DNA of 64,000 bases, from NCBI GenBank assembly GCA_965220695.1, contig OZ244838.1, positions 4,402,001-4,466,000 of the forward strand. Reading direction: 5' to 3'. Made by a program: the position numbers and the translations under genes. Positions 22,617 to 31,804 of the stretch are shown here, piece after piece. The stretch is from UBA9620 sp965220695. Lineage in GTDB: Bacteria; Acidobacteriota; Vicinamibacteria; Vicinamibacterales; UBA8438. Positions within the stretch are counted from its first letter, which is position 1. Each line of letters opens with the position of its first letter. The notes beneath the pieces were generated by a model that worked only from the letters and a program-made list of their open reading frames with translations, did no database searches and was not told where the DNA came from.

Positions 22617-23072
22617 CTAGGTTCCGGTCGTCGAGATCAACACCGTCTTCAGGAACGCGTCACCGATGCTTTCCGACGACACGCCCGGCTCGTCGGCCAC
22701 GGCGATGTGCACAATTCGCCGCGCGTACGGATTCAGCGGACCAATTTCCTGCGTCTCGCCGCTCGTGCGAACACGCTCTGCCAGCAGCACCGCGGTCTGT
22801 CTGAGCTCATCGTCCTTGCTCTTCCGATAGTCGAGGCAATCGACGACGATGTGACCCCGGGTGTGCTCACTGCGGAACGCCGCGTTGACGACATGCTGCA
22901 GCGCATCCAGGCCGGTCGCTTTCCGGCGCAGCAGCAACTCGCCTTCTTCTCCGTCGAGCGTGATGCGGGTGCCGTCTTCGATCGGTGCGCACGCCACCTC
23001 CAGCGACAGACCCATGGCTGCGGTCACCGCTTCAACGAACGCTACCATCCTGGCTTCCAGATCGGCTGTCAC
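22617..23072 (-). CDS. jag: KH-R3H RNA-binding protein (Jag/KhpB-like)
   Basis: 151 residues. A KH-type domain occupies roughly residues 25-80 (LRRKATGLDALQHVVNAAFR). A C-terminal R3H domain has NPYARRIVHIAVADEPGVSS with the RxxxH pattern, followed by FLKTVLIS. Jag/KhpB proteins bind RNA and are encoded after yidC near the origin; here the gap to yidC is 89 bases. The N-terminal Jag_N domain found in Firmicutes is missing, giving a short form. Confidence 0.9.
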   Translation of the reverse strand: MTADLEARMVAFVEAVTAAMGLSLEVACAPIEDGTRITLDGEEGELLLRRKATGLDALQHVVNAAFRSEHTRGHIVVDCLDYRKSKDDELRQTAVLLAERVRTSGETQEIGPLNPYARRIVHIAVADEPGVSSESIGDAFLKTVLISTTGT

Positions 23073-23161
23073 CCTGTGCTCCTCGTCTCTCGCTCCTGCT
23101 CAATCGGCCTCGGGAACGACCCGACGCTGCTGCCACGGGCGTGGCGTTCGTCACGATGGTG

Positions 23162-25036
23162 TCACGAACGGCCCGCGGCGCGTGAGCGCCGTCCGCCCTT
23201 CGCCGACTGCGAGCGTCTGCGTGACTTTGCGCGAGGTCGGGACTGTGGCGGCGAGGTGTCGGGTTGCGCCGGCTCGACATCGATGGTCGGCGCGGCGGGC
23301 GGCTTTCTCACCTGGCGTTCGGCCGGCGGTCGCACCTGGTGGACCGGTGGAGGACCGGCGATGCGGTTCGTCACCACTTGCTGGCCAATGCCGAAGAGAT
23401 TGCTCGTCAACCAGTAGATTACGAGCCCGCTTGGCGCCCACAGGAACATGAACGTGAACACCAACGGCATCATCATCATGATCTTCTGCTGCATCGCGTC
23501 GGCGCTGGAGGGCTGCATCCGTTGCTGGAAGACCATCGCCCCACCCATGATCACCGGAGTGACATACAGCGGATCGTGCACCGAGAGATCCGTGATCCAG
23601 CCGATGAACGGTGCCCCCCGGATCTCGATCGCCATCGACAGCAACCGGAAGAAGGCGAAGAGGACGGGCATCGTGAGCAGCATCGGCAGGCAGCCGCTGG
23701 CCGGGTTGGCCCCGTGTTTCCGATACAGCTCCATGACCTCCTGGTTCATCTTCTGCTTGCCCGGATCGGTCGCCTTCAGGTTCTTGTAGCGCGCCTGAAT
23801 CGCCTTCATTTCCGGTTGCAGCTCCTGCATCTTCCGCATCGACACCACGCTCTTGTGCCGCAACGGGAAGATCACGATGTTGATCAGCACCGTGAGCAGG
23901 ATGATGGACCAGCCGTAGTTGCCGAGGTATCCGTAGATCCACTTCAGGGCGCGGTGCAGTGGCACGACGATCGCCGAGAGGAATCCGAAGTCGATCGCGC
24001 GCACCAGATCGGGGTGCACCGCGGCCAGCACGTCGAAGTCCTTGGGTCCCATGAACACCGGCACCGCGGCCGTCCCAGGCGCGGGAGTCACGCCGAACGC
24101 CACCAGCTCGTGTTCGAGTTCCGTGGTCGACACGGGGTGGAAATCGAACCGTGCTTCCCCGTTCCCGGGCAAGGCGGCAACCACGAAGTAGTGGTTGTCG
24201 ACACCGGCGAACGTGAACTGGCCCGCGTAGCTGGACCGCTCCGCCAGATCGCCGGGCTGCGCGCGATGCATGTCGACGTCCTCGAGCAGGTCGTTCTCGA
24301 ATGCACGGCCGTACAGCAACGCCGCTGGCAACTGTTGAAAGACGAGGCGGGACGTTTCGGCTCGGACCCCGCCCAGCGCGGGACCCCACTGGATCGTCAC
24401 CGGCGTCGATCCGGCGGCGGTGGAAACCGCCGCACTGAACTCGACCACGTACGGCTGGTCCAATGACGCGTGGAACGTGAACGCCTTTCTCGCGCGCAAT
24501 CCAGAGGTGTCCTCGTACTCGAAGGTCAGGGTGGCGGCGTCGGCCGACAACTGCAGTCCGTCGGTGGAGGGACGAAACAATGCGTCGGCGAGCCGCGCCG
24601 TCAGCGCCGGGTCGCCCGGCACGACGAGCGTAAAGGGCAGCGACTGGCCCGACTCGACCTGCGGCGGTACCAGGTCGACCGGACGATCGGTCTCGTCGAG
24701 ATACTGTTTCAACTGCCAGCTCACCAGCGCAGCGCCGCGATTCGTGAACGTCGCCCGCACGAGGTCGCTTTCCACGACGATCTCATGTGGACCTGCGTCA
24801 GAGACCAGCGGCTCGAAGCTGTCGGGGTCGATTGCGGCCCGCGGCGCGGCGGGTATGTCCGGGTCCGGCGCCCGGCCCGCGGGCGGCGACGACGTCGGCG
24901 CCGATCCCTGGTTCGACGCTCCTGTCTGAACGGCGTCGATCTGGTCGCCGGGGAGCGGCGAGGGGCCCAACCAGCGCTGGTAGATCACAAGCACCAGAAA
25001 GGATAGAAACACGGCGAGCAGTACTCGGCGTTCCAT
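23162..25036 (-). CDS. yidC: Membrane protein insertase YidC
   Basis: 624 residues. An N-terminal membrane anchor (LLAVFLSFLVLVIYQRW) precedes a Gly/Pro-rich linker and a large periplasmic P1 domain (about residues 75-350), the Gram-negative architecture. The conserved insertase core follows: AIDFGFLSAIVVPLHRALKW, YGYLGNYGWSIILLTVLINI, KMQELQPEMKAIQARYKNLK, LYRKHGANPASGCLPMLLTM and GLVIYWLTSNLFGIGQQVVT. A basic C-terminal tail may bind ribosomes. It lies six bases after yidD. Confidence 0.97.
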   Translation of the reverse strand: MERRVLLAVFLSFLVLVIYQRWLGPSPLPGDQIDAVQTGASNQGSAPTSSPPAGRAPDPDIPAAPRAAIDPDSFEPLVSDAGPHEIVVESDLVRATFTNRGAALVSWQLKQYLDETDRPVDLVPPQVESGQSLPFTLVVPGDPALTARLADALFRPSTDGLQLSADAATLTFEYEDTSGLRARKAFTFHASLDQPYVVEFSAAVSTAAGSTPVTIQWGPALGGVRAETSRLVFQQLPAALLYGRAFENDLLEDVDMHRAQPGDLAERSSYAGQFTFAGVDNHYFVVAALPGNGEARFDFHPVSTTELEHELVAFGVTPAPGTAAVPVFMGPKDFDVLAAVHPDLVRAIDFGFLSAIVVPLHRALKWIYGYLGNYGWSIILLTVLINIVIFPLRHKSVVSMRKMQELQPEMKAIQARYKNLKATDPGKQKMNQEVMELYRKHGANPASGCLPMLLTMPVLFAFFRLLSMAIEIRGAPFIGWITDLSVHDPLYVTPVIMGGAMVFQQRMQPSSADAMQQKIMMMMPLVFTFMFLWAPSGLVIYWLTSNLFGIGQQVVTNRIAGPPPVHQVRPPAERQVRKPPAAPTIDVEPAQPDTSPPQSRPRAKSRRRSQSAKGGRRSRAAGRS

Positions 25037-25042
25037 GTCAGG

Positions 25043-25477
25043 TCAAACACTCGAGCAGCTCGTGATACGCGTCTCGCTGCATTCGGCCGGCGCTGCATCC
25101 TGCCGTGCGGCGTTGTTCATCGGTCGCCGGCTGCCGGCAGGGTCCCACCCCTCGCCTTGCTCGCCAGGCGCCGCGCCGGCCGCGGTGCGCCGCGGGTTCT
25201 GCACCGCGGACTGCCAGGTCCGTTGCCCGTGCGACCGCCCCGAACCGCCCGGAACCGGGTCGTACCCGCCACCATGAAAGGGGTGGCACCGCCCGAGCCT
25301 GCATGCCGTGAGCCAGAGTCCTCGCACGCAACCATGCCGCTGCAGGGCCTCCTCGGCGTAGTGCGAGCACGACGGCTCGAAACGACACGAGCCGACGAAC
25401 AGCGGACTGAACATGACGCGGTACGCGCGCACGAGCCACACCGGCAGCACCGCACACTGCACGTTCAGCCACCGCAC
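25043..25477 (-). CDS. yidD: Membrane protein insertion efficiency factor YidD
   Basis: The core is clear: LVRAYRVMFSPLFVGSCRFE, PSCSHYAEEALQRHGCVRGL, and LTACRLGRCHPFHGGGYDPV. YidD proteins are usually 70-100 residues. This reading is 144 residues because about 60 low-complexity residues follow the core. The frame is open upstream to 25711 across rnpA, so the start must be internal; I use the GTG at 25477, and a GTG at 25462 is also possible. No strong ribosome binding site separates them. rnpA-yidD-yidC is the standard order. Confidence 0.85.
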   Translation of the reverse strand: MRWLNVQCAVLPVWLVRAYRVMFSPLFVGSCRFEPSCSHYAEEALQRHGCVRGLWLTACRLGRCHPFHGGGYDPVPGGSGRSHGQRTWQSAVQNPRRTAAGAAPGEQGEGWDPAGSRRPMNNAARQDAAPAECSETRITSCSSV

Positions 25478-25505
25478 GATCGAAGAGCTGCCGGTCAGAG
25501 TGACC

Positions 25506-25880
25506 TCACGATGAGCGGTGGTTGGACCGCTGGCGGCGGAGTGTGCGGCGGTAGTCGTCCACCAGGGAGTTGAACGGAGCATCAAGGAAACTGCGGCGCG
25601 GCAACACGACGAGGTCAAGACCCGGCGACGGCTTATCGTGCCGGAAGAGCTCGCGCACTCGCCGTTTCGATCGGTTCCGCCAGACCGCGCCGCCAAGCCG
25701 GCGTGGTGCAATGATACCCAGTCGGCTGACGGGGTGCGCGGTGCGCAGCCCGATGAGCGTCATGTATCGTCCGCCGGTGCGAACACCGTGGCGCTGTACC
25801 TGCAGAAACTCCGGACGCTGCCGGATCCGCTCGGCGCGCGCCAGTGTCCGGGTAGTACCTGTCTGTTCCACGGCGCCCAC
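25506..25880 (-). CDS. rnpA: Ribonuclease P protein component
   Basis: 124 residues. RnpA helps the RNase P RNA cut tRNA 5' leaders. Seen: RAERIRQRPEFLQVQRHGVR near the start, SRLGIIAPRRLGGAVWRNRS with the RNR(x)KR motif continuing as KRRVRELFRH, and DLVVLPRRSF. The start is a GTG at 25880, 21 bases after rpmH. Confidence 0.93.
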   Translation of the reverse strand: MGAVEQTGTTRTLARAERIRQRPEFLQVQRHGVRTGGRYMTLIGLRTAHPVSRLGIIAPRRLGGAVWRNRSKRRVRELFRHDKPSPGLDLVVLPRRSFLDAPFNSLVDDYRRTLRRQRSNHRSS

Positions 25881-25901
25881 TCTGCGTCCACGCCGGCGCG
25901 A

Positions 25902-26042
25902 CTATCCCGAAACGGTGAGGCGCTGACGCCCTTTCGCCCGCCGCCGGCTGAGCACACGCCGTCCGGCGGCAGTACTCATGCGCACACGGAAGCCGTGCGT
26001 CTTTTTCCGGTGGCGACGGTTGGGTTGGAAGGTGCGTTTCAT
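25902..26042 (-). CDS. rpmH: 50S ribosomal protein L34
   Basis: 46 residues. It starts MKRTFQPNRRHRKKTHGFRV and has RMSTAAGRRVLSRRRAKGRQ before the last residues RLTVSG, the invariant L34 pattern. AAAAGGAG lies 10 bases upstream of the ATG. It opens the rpmH-rnpA-yidD-yidC unit from a strong promoter. Confidence 0.97.
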   Translation of the reverse strand: MKRTFQPNRRHRKKTHGFRVRMSTAAGRRVLSRRRAKGRQRLTVSG

Positions 26043-26078
26043 CTGACCCCGACTCCTTTTAGACAGCGAGAACTGTGT

Positions 26079-26108
26079 ATCATAGCGGCCTCAGGTGAAT
26101 GCCGTCAA
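26079..26108 (-). promoter_or_regulatory. Strong promoter for rpmH operon
   Basis: Minus-strand TTGACG (26103-26108) and TATGAT (26079-26084) with an 18-base spacer, about 37 bases upstream of the rpmH start. It faces away from the dnaA promoter. Confidence 0.75.
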
Positions 26109-26124
26109 GGTGCCGAAGTTGGCT

Positions 26125-26153
26125 TTGCGGCCCGGACATCTGTGTGCTACAGT
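26125..26153 (+). promoter_or_regulatory. Candidate dnaA promoter
   Basis: TTGCGG (26125-26130) and TACAGT (26148-26153) with a 17-base spacer. The leader to dnaA would be about 205 bases and contains the DnaA boxes at 26207-26238, which would allow autoregulation. Confidence 0.5.
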
Positions 26154-26206
26154 CCGTGCCTTACGGTTGTTGAAAACGGTCCCGGCGACGGGCTCTTCGT
26201 TCGGAG

Positions 26207-26238
26207 TTTTCCACAACTGTGGAAAAAAATGTGGAAAT
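26207..26238. promoter_or_regulatory. Cluster of three DnaA boxes upstream of dnaA
   Basis: TTTTCCACA (26207-26215) faces TGTGGAAAA (26218-26226), and TGTGGAAAT follows (26230-26238). Each is one or two changes from TTATCCACA. The 26043-26365 gap otherwise holds the rpmH and dnaA promoters and no gene. Confidence 0.8.
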
Positions 26239-26365
26239 TCGCCGGTTCTTGCGATTTCGAGAGGTGTCCCGCGCACTGAGAAATCCAGGCAGCCCCTGAT
26301 CAACCGCGATCACACCAGCCAACCCGGTCTGGCAATCCACTTGACGACTGATCCGAGTGCCACCA

Positions 26366-27697
26366 ATGGCTGGGAATGTGTGGGAACAGATCGTCGCCCG
26401 GGTTGAAACGAAGATCAACCGCCACAGTTACCACACCTGGTTCAAACCGACCTCCTTTCTCGGCGACGCGGGTGAGACCGTTACCGTCAAGGTCCCGAAC
26501 GACCTCTTTCTGGACTGGCTGACAAAACATTACGCGGGAGTGATCGAAGAAGCGATCGGCGAACTTGACCGGCAGGGTACGGTCATCTCCTTTGTCACCG
26601 ACGGCGATAGTGCGACAACAACTCCCGCTGGCCCGCTCGCCACGGCCACCCCGCCGGCCGTGCTCGCCCAACGGCGGGCCACCGCCCAATTGAACCAGCG
26701 GTACACCTTTTCGAAGTTCGTCGTCGGTCCCTCGAACCAATTCGCTCACGCCGCCGCGCGTGCGGTGGCCGAGGCTCCCTCCCGTTCGTACAACCCGTTG
26801 TTCATTTATGGCGGGGTCGGTCTGGGCAAGACCCATCTGATGCACGCCATCGGAAAGTATCTCGAAACACGATCCCCGCAACTCGGGCTGACCTACATCT
26901 CGTCCGAGCGGTTCATGAACGAGATGATCAACGCCGTGCGCTACGACCGCATTCTGGATTTTCGCGAGCGTTATCGCAGCATCGATATCCTGCTCGTCGA
27001 CGACATACAGTTCCTCGCCGGCAAGGAAGGCACGCAGACCGAGTTCTTCCACACGTTCAATTCGCTCTACGACGCGCAGAAACAGATCGTCATCAGCAGC
27101 GATTGCCCGCCCCACGAGATTCCGTCGCTCGAGGAACGCCTGCGGTCGCGATTCGAGTGGGGGTTGATTGCCGACATACATCCACCGGATCTCGAAACGA
27201 AAGTGGCGATTCTGAAGAAGAAAGCGGAAGCCGAGAACGTTCCGCTGCCGGACAGCGTCGCACTGTACATCGCGGGGAAGATCAAATCCAACATCCGTGA
27301 ACTCGAGGGCTCCTTGATTCGCTTGATCGCCTATGCCTCGCTCACCGGCCGGCAGATCTCGCTGCCCCTCGCCCAGGACGTCCTCCGCAACATTCTGGAC
27401 CGCGACGACCCCAAGGTGACGATCGAGATCATTCAGAAGCATGTTGCCGACTTCTATTCGCTCAAGCTGAGCGACTTGAAATCACGCAACAATGCAAAAT
27501 CGGTCTCTCTCCCGCGGCAGATCGCCATGTACCTGTGCAAGGGACTGACGAATGCATCGCTGCCGCAAATCGGCAAGAGTTTCGGCGGCAAGCACCATTC
27601 GACGGTCATTCACTCCGTGCGCAAGATCGAAGCCAACCGCAAAAAGGACGCGACCTTCAACACTCTCATCGCCAACTTTCTCAAGTCGTTCAACTGA
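26366..27697 (+). CDS. dnaA: Chromosomal replication initiator DnaA
   Basis: 443 residues. Domain I starts MAGNVWEQIVARVETKINRH. The AAA+ domain III has RYTFSKFVVGPSNQFAHAAA, Walker A IYGGVGLGKTHLMHAIG, Walker B DILLVDDIQFLAGKEGTQTE and sensor regions. Domain IV carries the DNA-binding signature CKGLTNASLPQIGKSFGGKH followed by HSTVIHSVRKIE. I use the ATG at 26366; a GTG three codons earlier (26357) is in frame. It is the first plus-strand gene after the polarity switch. Confidence 0.97.
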   Translation: MAGNVWEQIVARVETKINRHSYHTWFKPTSFLGDAGETVTVKVPNDLFLDWLTKHYAGVIEEAIGELDRQGTVISFVTDGDSATTTPAGPLATATPPAVLAQRRATAQLNQRYTFSKFVVGPSNQFAHAAARAVAEAPSRSYNPLFIYGGVGLGKTHLMHAIGKYLETRSPQLGLTYISSERFMNEMINAVRYDRILDFRERYRSIDILLVDDIQFLAGKEGTQTEFFHTFNSLYDAQKQIVISSDCPPHEIPSLEERLRSRFEWGLIADIHPPDLETKVAILKKKAEAENVPLPDSVALYIAGKIKSNIRELEGSLIRLIAYASLTGRQISLPLAQDVLRNILDRDDPKVTIEIIQKHVADFYSLKLSDLKSRNNAKSVSLPRQIAMYLCKGLTNASLPQIGKSFGGKHHSTVIHSVRKIEANRKKDATFNTLIANFLKSFN

Positions 27698-27986
27698 TCC
27701 GGCTTCATCGGGACGGTGCCGCGCGGGTCAACGGCGCATCGTGAGCACACAATCCACAGCCAGGACCTGTGGAAGATCTGCGGATGGATGAACGTCCGGA
27801 CGCACGGCGGCATCGCGGGTATCGTTTTCCACTGCGGCATGAACAATGTAACTTATTGATATATAATGGCTTACACCACTAAAAACACTTGTCAACAGGA
27901 CTATAGATCCTTGATATAATTGTGATCTGTAAGATGTCCTGTTCAAAAAACCCGGCGACATCGCAATCTTCGAGGGCACCGTTTAG
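27698..27986. other. Candidate replication origin (oriC), dnaA-dnaN gap
   Basis: A 289-base gene-free gap between dnaA and dnaN. The left part has degenerate DnaA boxes: CAATCCACA (27750-27758), TGTGGAAGA (27768-27776), TTTTCCACT (27825-27833) and TTGTCAACA (27889-27897). From about 27841 to 27935 the sequence turns strikingly AT-rich against a GC-rich background, with several TATAAT-like words (27862-27867, 27915-27920), as expected for a DNA-unwinding element. The dnaN promoter must also lie here. With the boxes upstream of dnaA this would be a bipartite origin. Function is inferred from position and composition. Confidence 0.8.
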
Positions 27987-29132
27987 ATGGAATTCACCGT
28001 CCACCGGACTCAACTCGTCCGCGAACTTCAGCTCTTTCAAGGCATTGTCGAACGCAAGAACACCATTCCGATTCTGGCGAACATTCTGGTCGAAGCGGAT
28101 GACGGCGCCGACGTCGTGCAACTTGCGGCCACCGATCTCGAGGTCGCGCTCCGCAGTCGATGTGCGGCGACCGTGACGACTGGTGGTTCTCTGACCTTGC
28201 CGGCCAAGAAGCTCTACGAGATAGTTCGTGCCCTGCCTGACACCGATGTGCGCATCATTCAGTCGTCGGCCGGGACGGTCACCGTCGAGGCGGCGCATTT
28301 CAGTTCGCGCATGCAGGCGTTGCCCCGTGACGATTTTCCCTCCATCCCCGAGCCGGCCGGGTCGCACGCCGAGTCGCTCCCGGGCACCCCGTTGCGCGAG
28401 ATGATCGCGAAGACCCAGTTTGCCATTACGGGAGAAGATACCCGGTTCTTCCTGAATGGCGCTCTCCTGCTGTTGACGGACGACACGATGCGCATGGTGG
28501 CCACCGATGGGCATCGCCTCGCCCTGGCGTCGGCAGTTCGCGACAGTGCCGGGGAGGCGGCCGGCGCCGCATCGGCGGACGAGAGCAGCGACGAAGGAAA
28601 GGCGATCCTTCCGAAGAAGACGCTCTGGGAAATGGCGCGGCTGCTCGACGACGACCCGGGCGATGTGACGCATGAGTGCAGCGAGAATCATCTCTTCTTC
28701 GACATGGGCGGCCGACAGCTCGTGTCGCGCAAGATTGACGCCCAGTTTCCAGCGTACGAACGGGTAATTCCGACAGGGAACGACAAGCGAATCGAATTCG
28801 AACGGGAGCGGCTGACGCAGGCGATCAGGCGTGTGGCGTTGTTGTCGAGTGAACGATCGCATGCGATCAAGATTCATATCGACGCCGGCAAGGTCGAGAT
28901 CACGTCCAGCAGTCCTGAACACGGCGAGGCCTCGGAAACGCTGTCGGTCGAGTATGAGGGGCAGGCGCTCGACATTTCGTTCAATGCTCAGTATCTCCTT
29001 GATTTTCTTGGGGTTGCCAACACCGAGAGCGTTGCGCTCGAGTTCAAGGACGGGCTGAGTCAGGCGGTCCTGTGCCCCGTGGATGCAGACGGTTGCGACT
29101 ACACCTACGTAATTATGCCCATGCGAAGTTAG
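27987..29132 (+). CDS. dnaN: DNA polymerase III sliding clamp (beta subunit)
   Basis: 381 residues, three clamp folds. Family features: ELQLFQGIVERKNTIPILAN at the start, LPAKKLYEIVRALPDTDVRI, MIAKTQFAITGEDTRFFLNG, LLLTDDTMRMVATDGHRLAL, and the C-terminal VALEFKDGLSQAVLCPVD ending YVIMPMRS. The ring holds polymerase III on DNA. Length is typical. Confidence 0.97.
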   Translation: MEFTVHRTQLVRELQLFQGIVERKNTIPILANILVEADDGADVVQLAATDLEVALRSRCAATVTTGGSLTLPAKKLYEIVRALPDTDVRIIQSSAGTVTVEAAHFSSRMQALPRDDFPSIPEPAGSHAESLPGTPLREMIAKTQFAITGEDTRFFLNGALLLLTDDTMRMVATDGHRLALASAVRDSAGEAAGAASADESSDEGKAILPKKTLWEMARLLDDDPGDVTHECSENHLFFDMGGRQLVSRKIDAQFPAYERVIPTGNDKRIEFERERLTQAIRRVALLSSERSHAIKIHIDAGKVEITSSSPEHGEASETLSVEYEGQALDISFNAQYLLDFLGVANTESVALEFKDGLSQAVLCPVDADGCDYTYVIMPMRS

Positions 29133-29254
29133 CCGTCCGTGACCTCGTCCCGCGTTGCACCGAGACCTGGTCGTAAGCCTGCCGCGTCCGGTCGGTGCAC
29201 GGCGAGAAGCATGAGTCGCCGCTGGGGCTCGATTGTGGAAACGACACACGACAG

Positions 29255-31777
29255 ATGACGCAGTTGGAACACAAAGACGCGGGCGCCCGCCCCGTCCCCG
29301 GAGACATCAAGATCCCGATCCCCAGCGCGTCACCCGAGGTAACCGAGGCGGATCTCGCCGAATACGGCGCCGACAAGATCAAGGTTCTTGAGGGGCTGGA
29401 GGCGGTACGCAAGCGGCCCGCGATGTACATCGGGTCGACCGGCTCGCTGGGCCTGCACCACCTCGTCTACGAGGTGGTGGACAATGCGATCGACGAGGCG
29501 CTGGCCGGTTTTTGCGACACCATCAGGGTCACGATCCATATCGACAACTCGATCACGGTCGTCGACAACGGTCGGGGCATTCCTGTAGACCGCCATGCCA
29601 GCGGCCGGCCGGCTGCCGAGGTCGTGCTTACGATGTTGCACGCCGGTGGCAAGTTCGACAATGACAGTTACAAGGTATCGGGCGGGTTGCACGGTGTCGG
29701 GGTGTCAGTGGTCAATGCGCTGTCTGAATCGGTGGTCCTCGAGATCTGGCGCAATGGACGGGTCTATCAGCAGGCGTACGTCCGGGGAGTACCGGTCGGT
29801 GATCTCGAGGAAACCGGCACGACGAAACGCCGTGGCACCAAGCTGACGTTCACGCCGGACGCCGAGGTCTTTGAAACGACCACCTACAGTTTCGATACCC
29901 TCGCCCATCGCTTGCGCGAGCTCGCGTTCCTGAATGCCGGTGTGCGGATCACGCTCGATGATGAACGGGATGGCAAGAACCACGATTTCCGCTACGAAGG
30001 CGGCATCAATTCCTTCGTGCAGTTCCTGAACCAGAACCGCACCGCCGTCAATACCGATCCGATTTACATGCGTGGCGTGCGCGACGGGGTCGACGTCGAG
30101 ACGTCGCTGCAGTGGAACGACGGTTACGCCGAGACCCTCCATGCCTTTGCGAACAACATCAACACTCAGGACGGCGGGACTCACGTCTCCGGATTGCGCG
30201 CTGCGTTGACGCGCACCCTGAACACGTACGCGACCCGGCAGAATCTGGCGAAGGACCTGAAGGAGAGCATTGGCGGCGACGATATTCGCGAGGGTCTGAC
30301 CGCGATTATCAGCGTCAAGATTCCGCATCCGCAGTTCGAAGGTCAGACGAAGACCAAACTGGGCAATACAGAGGTCAAGGGCATTGTCGAAGCCATCGTG
30401 AACGACGGCCTCGGTGCGTTTCTCGAGGAACACCCGCCGATCGCGAAACGGATCCTCAACAAGACCATCGATGCGGCGCGCGCCCGGGAAGCGGCCCGCA
30501 AGGCCCGCGATCTGGTTCGCCGCAAGGGTGCGCTCGACAACAGCAGTCTTCCGGGCAAGCTCGCCGACTGTCAGGAGCGGAATCCTGAGCGCTGTGAACT
30601 CTACATCGTGGAGGGCGAGTCTGCCGGCGGCTCGGCGAAACAGGGCCGTGACCGCCGGTTCCAGGCGGTGCTGCCGATCAAGGGCAAGATCCTGAACGTG
30701 GAGAAGGCCCGGTTCGACAAGATGCTGGGCAGCGACGAGATTCGCACGATGATCGCGGCGCTGGGCTGCGGCATCGGCCAGGATGACTTCAATCCGGAGA
30801 AACTGCGGTATCACAGCGTCATTATCATGACGGACGCCGACATCGACGGGTCTCACATCCGCACGCTGCTGTTGACGTTCTTTTATCGGCAGATGCGGGA
30901 GCTCATCGAACGCGGGCATATCCACATCGCACAGCCGCCGCTGTACCGCGTCAAGCGGGGGCGCAGCGAGACATATGTCAAGGACGACAGCGATCTGGAA
31001 ACCTGGTTGTTCAAGCGCGGGGCGGAGACCCGGGTGCTGAAACTGCCGGGGCGCGAGCTGACCGGCGGCGACCTCGAGACGCTGCTGCACAAACTGGTGA
31101 CGTTTCAGCGGTATCGGGCGATCGTCAGGCGCCGCGGGCCCGCCGCTGCGATCGTCGAGGCGTTGCTGCGCCGGCGTGTGGCGGACAAGACGTTCTTCAC
31201 CAATCAATCCGAGATCGAGTCGCTGGCGCGCGAGGTGACGACGCCGGCGCGGTCGGTGCGTGTCGTGGCCGACGAAGAGCACAACGCGCTGGCGTTGCTG
31301 GTGGAAGATCGCAATGGTGGCTTCGCCCGCAGCCGGACGGTCGGGATCGACTTCATCCGATCGGCCGAGTACCGCGCGTTGCTGGCCAGCTTCCAGGCGA
31401 TAGGGGGCATCAGCGGTCCGATGGTGGTTGCGACGGTGCCGAGGGGCGATGCCCAGGCCGGCGCCGAATCGGACGAGCCGAGGGAGCCGACACAGTCAGA
31501 AGTGCAGATCGCCGACATCGATGAGCTGGTCGAGCACTTCCTTGCCGCCGGCAAGCGCGGGGTGGCGATCAATCGCTACAAGGGGCTGGGAGAGATGAAC
31601 CCCGACCAGTTGTGGGCGACCACCATGAACCCCGATAACCGGACGCTGCTCCAGGTCCGCGCCGAAGATGACACCGAGGCCGATCTGATGTTCACCACCC
31701 TCATGGGCGACCAGGTGGAGCCGCGCCGCAGATTCATCGAGGACAACGCCCTCGACGTGAAGAACCTCGACGTGTAA
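29255..31777 (+). CDS. gyrB: DNA gyrase subunit B
   Basis: 840 residues from the ATG at 29255 (MTQLEHKDAGARPVPGD); a GTG at 29195 would add 20 residues. GHKL ATPase: VRKRPAMYIGSTGSLGLHHL, EVVDNAIDEALAGF, VDNGRGIPVDRHASGRPAAE, GGLHGVGVSVVNALS. TOPRIM: YIVEGESAGGSAKQGRDRRF and IIMTDADIDGSHIRTLLLTF. The C-terminal RYKGLGEMNPDQLWATTM binds GyrA. About 170 extra residues lie between TOPRIM parts, as in E. coli-type GyrB, which explains the length. gyrA follows after 27 bases. Confidence 0.97.
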   Translation: MTQLEHKDAGARPVPGDIKIPIPSASPEVTEADLAEYGADKIKVLEGLEAVRKRPAMYIGSTGSLGLHHLVYEVVDNAIDEALAGFCDTIRVTIHIDNSITVVDNGRGIPVDRHASGRPAAEVVLTMLHAGGKFDNDSYKVSGGLHGVGVSVVNALSESVVLEIWRNGRVYQQAYVRGVPVGDLEETGTTKRRGTKLTFTPDAEVFETTTYSFDTLAHRLRELAFLNAGVRITLDDERDGKNHDFRYEGGINSFVQFLNQNRTAVNTDPIYMRGVRDGVDVETSLQWNDGYAETLHAFANNINTQDGGTHVSGLRAALTRTLNTYATRQNLAKDLKESIGGDDIREGLTAIISVKIPHPQFEGQTKTKLGNTEVKGIVEAIVNDGLGAFLEEHPPIAKRILNKTIDAARAREAARKARDLVRRKGALDNSSLPGKLADCQERNPERCELYIVEGESAGGSAKQGRDRRFQAVLPIKGKILNVEKARFDKMLGSDEIRTMIAALGCGIGQDDFNPEKLRYHSVIIMTDADIDGSHIRTLLLTFFYRQMRELIERGHIHIAQPPLYRVKRGRSETYVKDDSDLETWLFKRGAETRVLKLPGRELTGGDLETLLHKLVTFQRYRAIVRRRGPAAAIVEALLRRRVADKTFFTNQSEIESLAREVTTPARSVRVVADEEHNALALLVEDRNGGFARSRTVGIDFIRSAEYRALLASFQAIGGISGPMVVATVPRGDAQAGAESDEPREPTQSEVQIADIDELVEHFLAAGKRGVAINRYKGLGEMNPDQLWATTMNPDNRTLLQVRAEDDTEADLMFTTLMGDQVEPRRRFIEDNALDVKNLDV

Positions 31778-31804
31778 CGGGCGCAGCCGCCCGATCCGAT
31801 TCAG

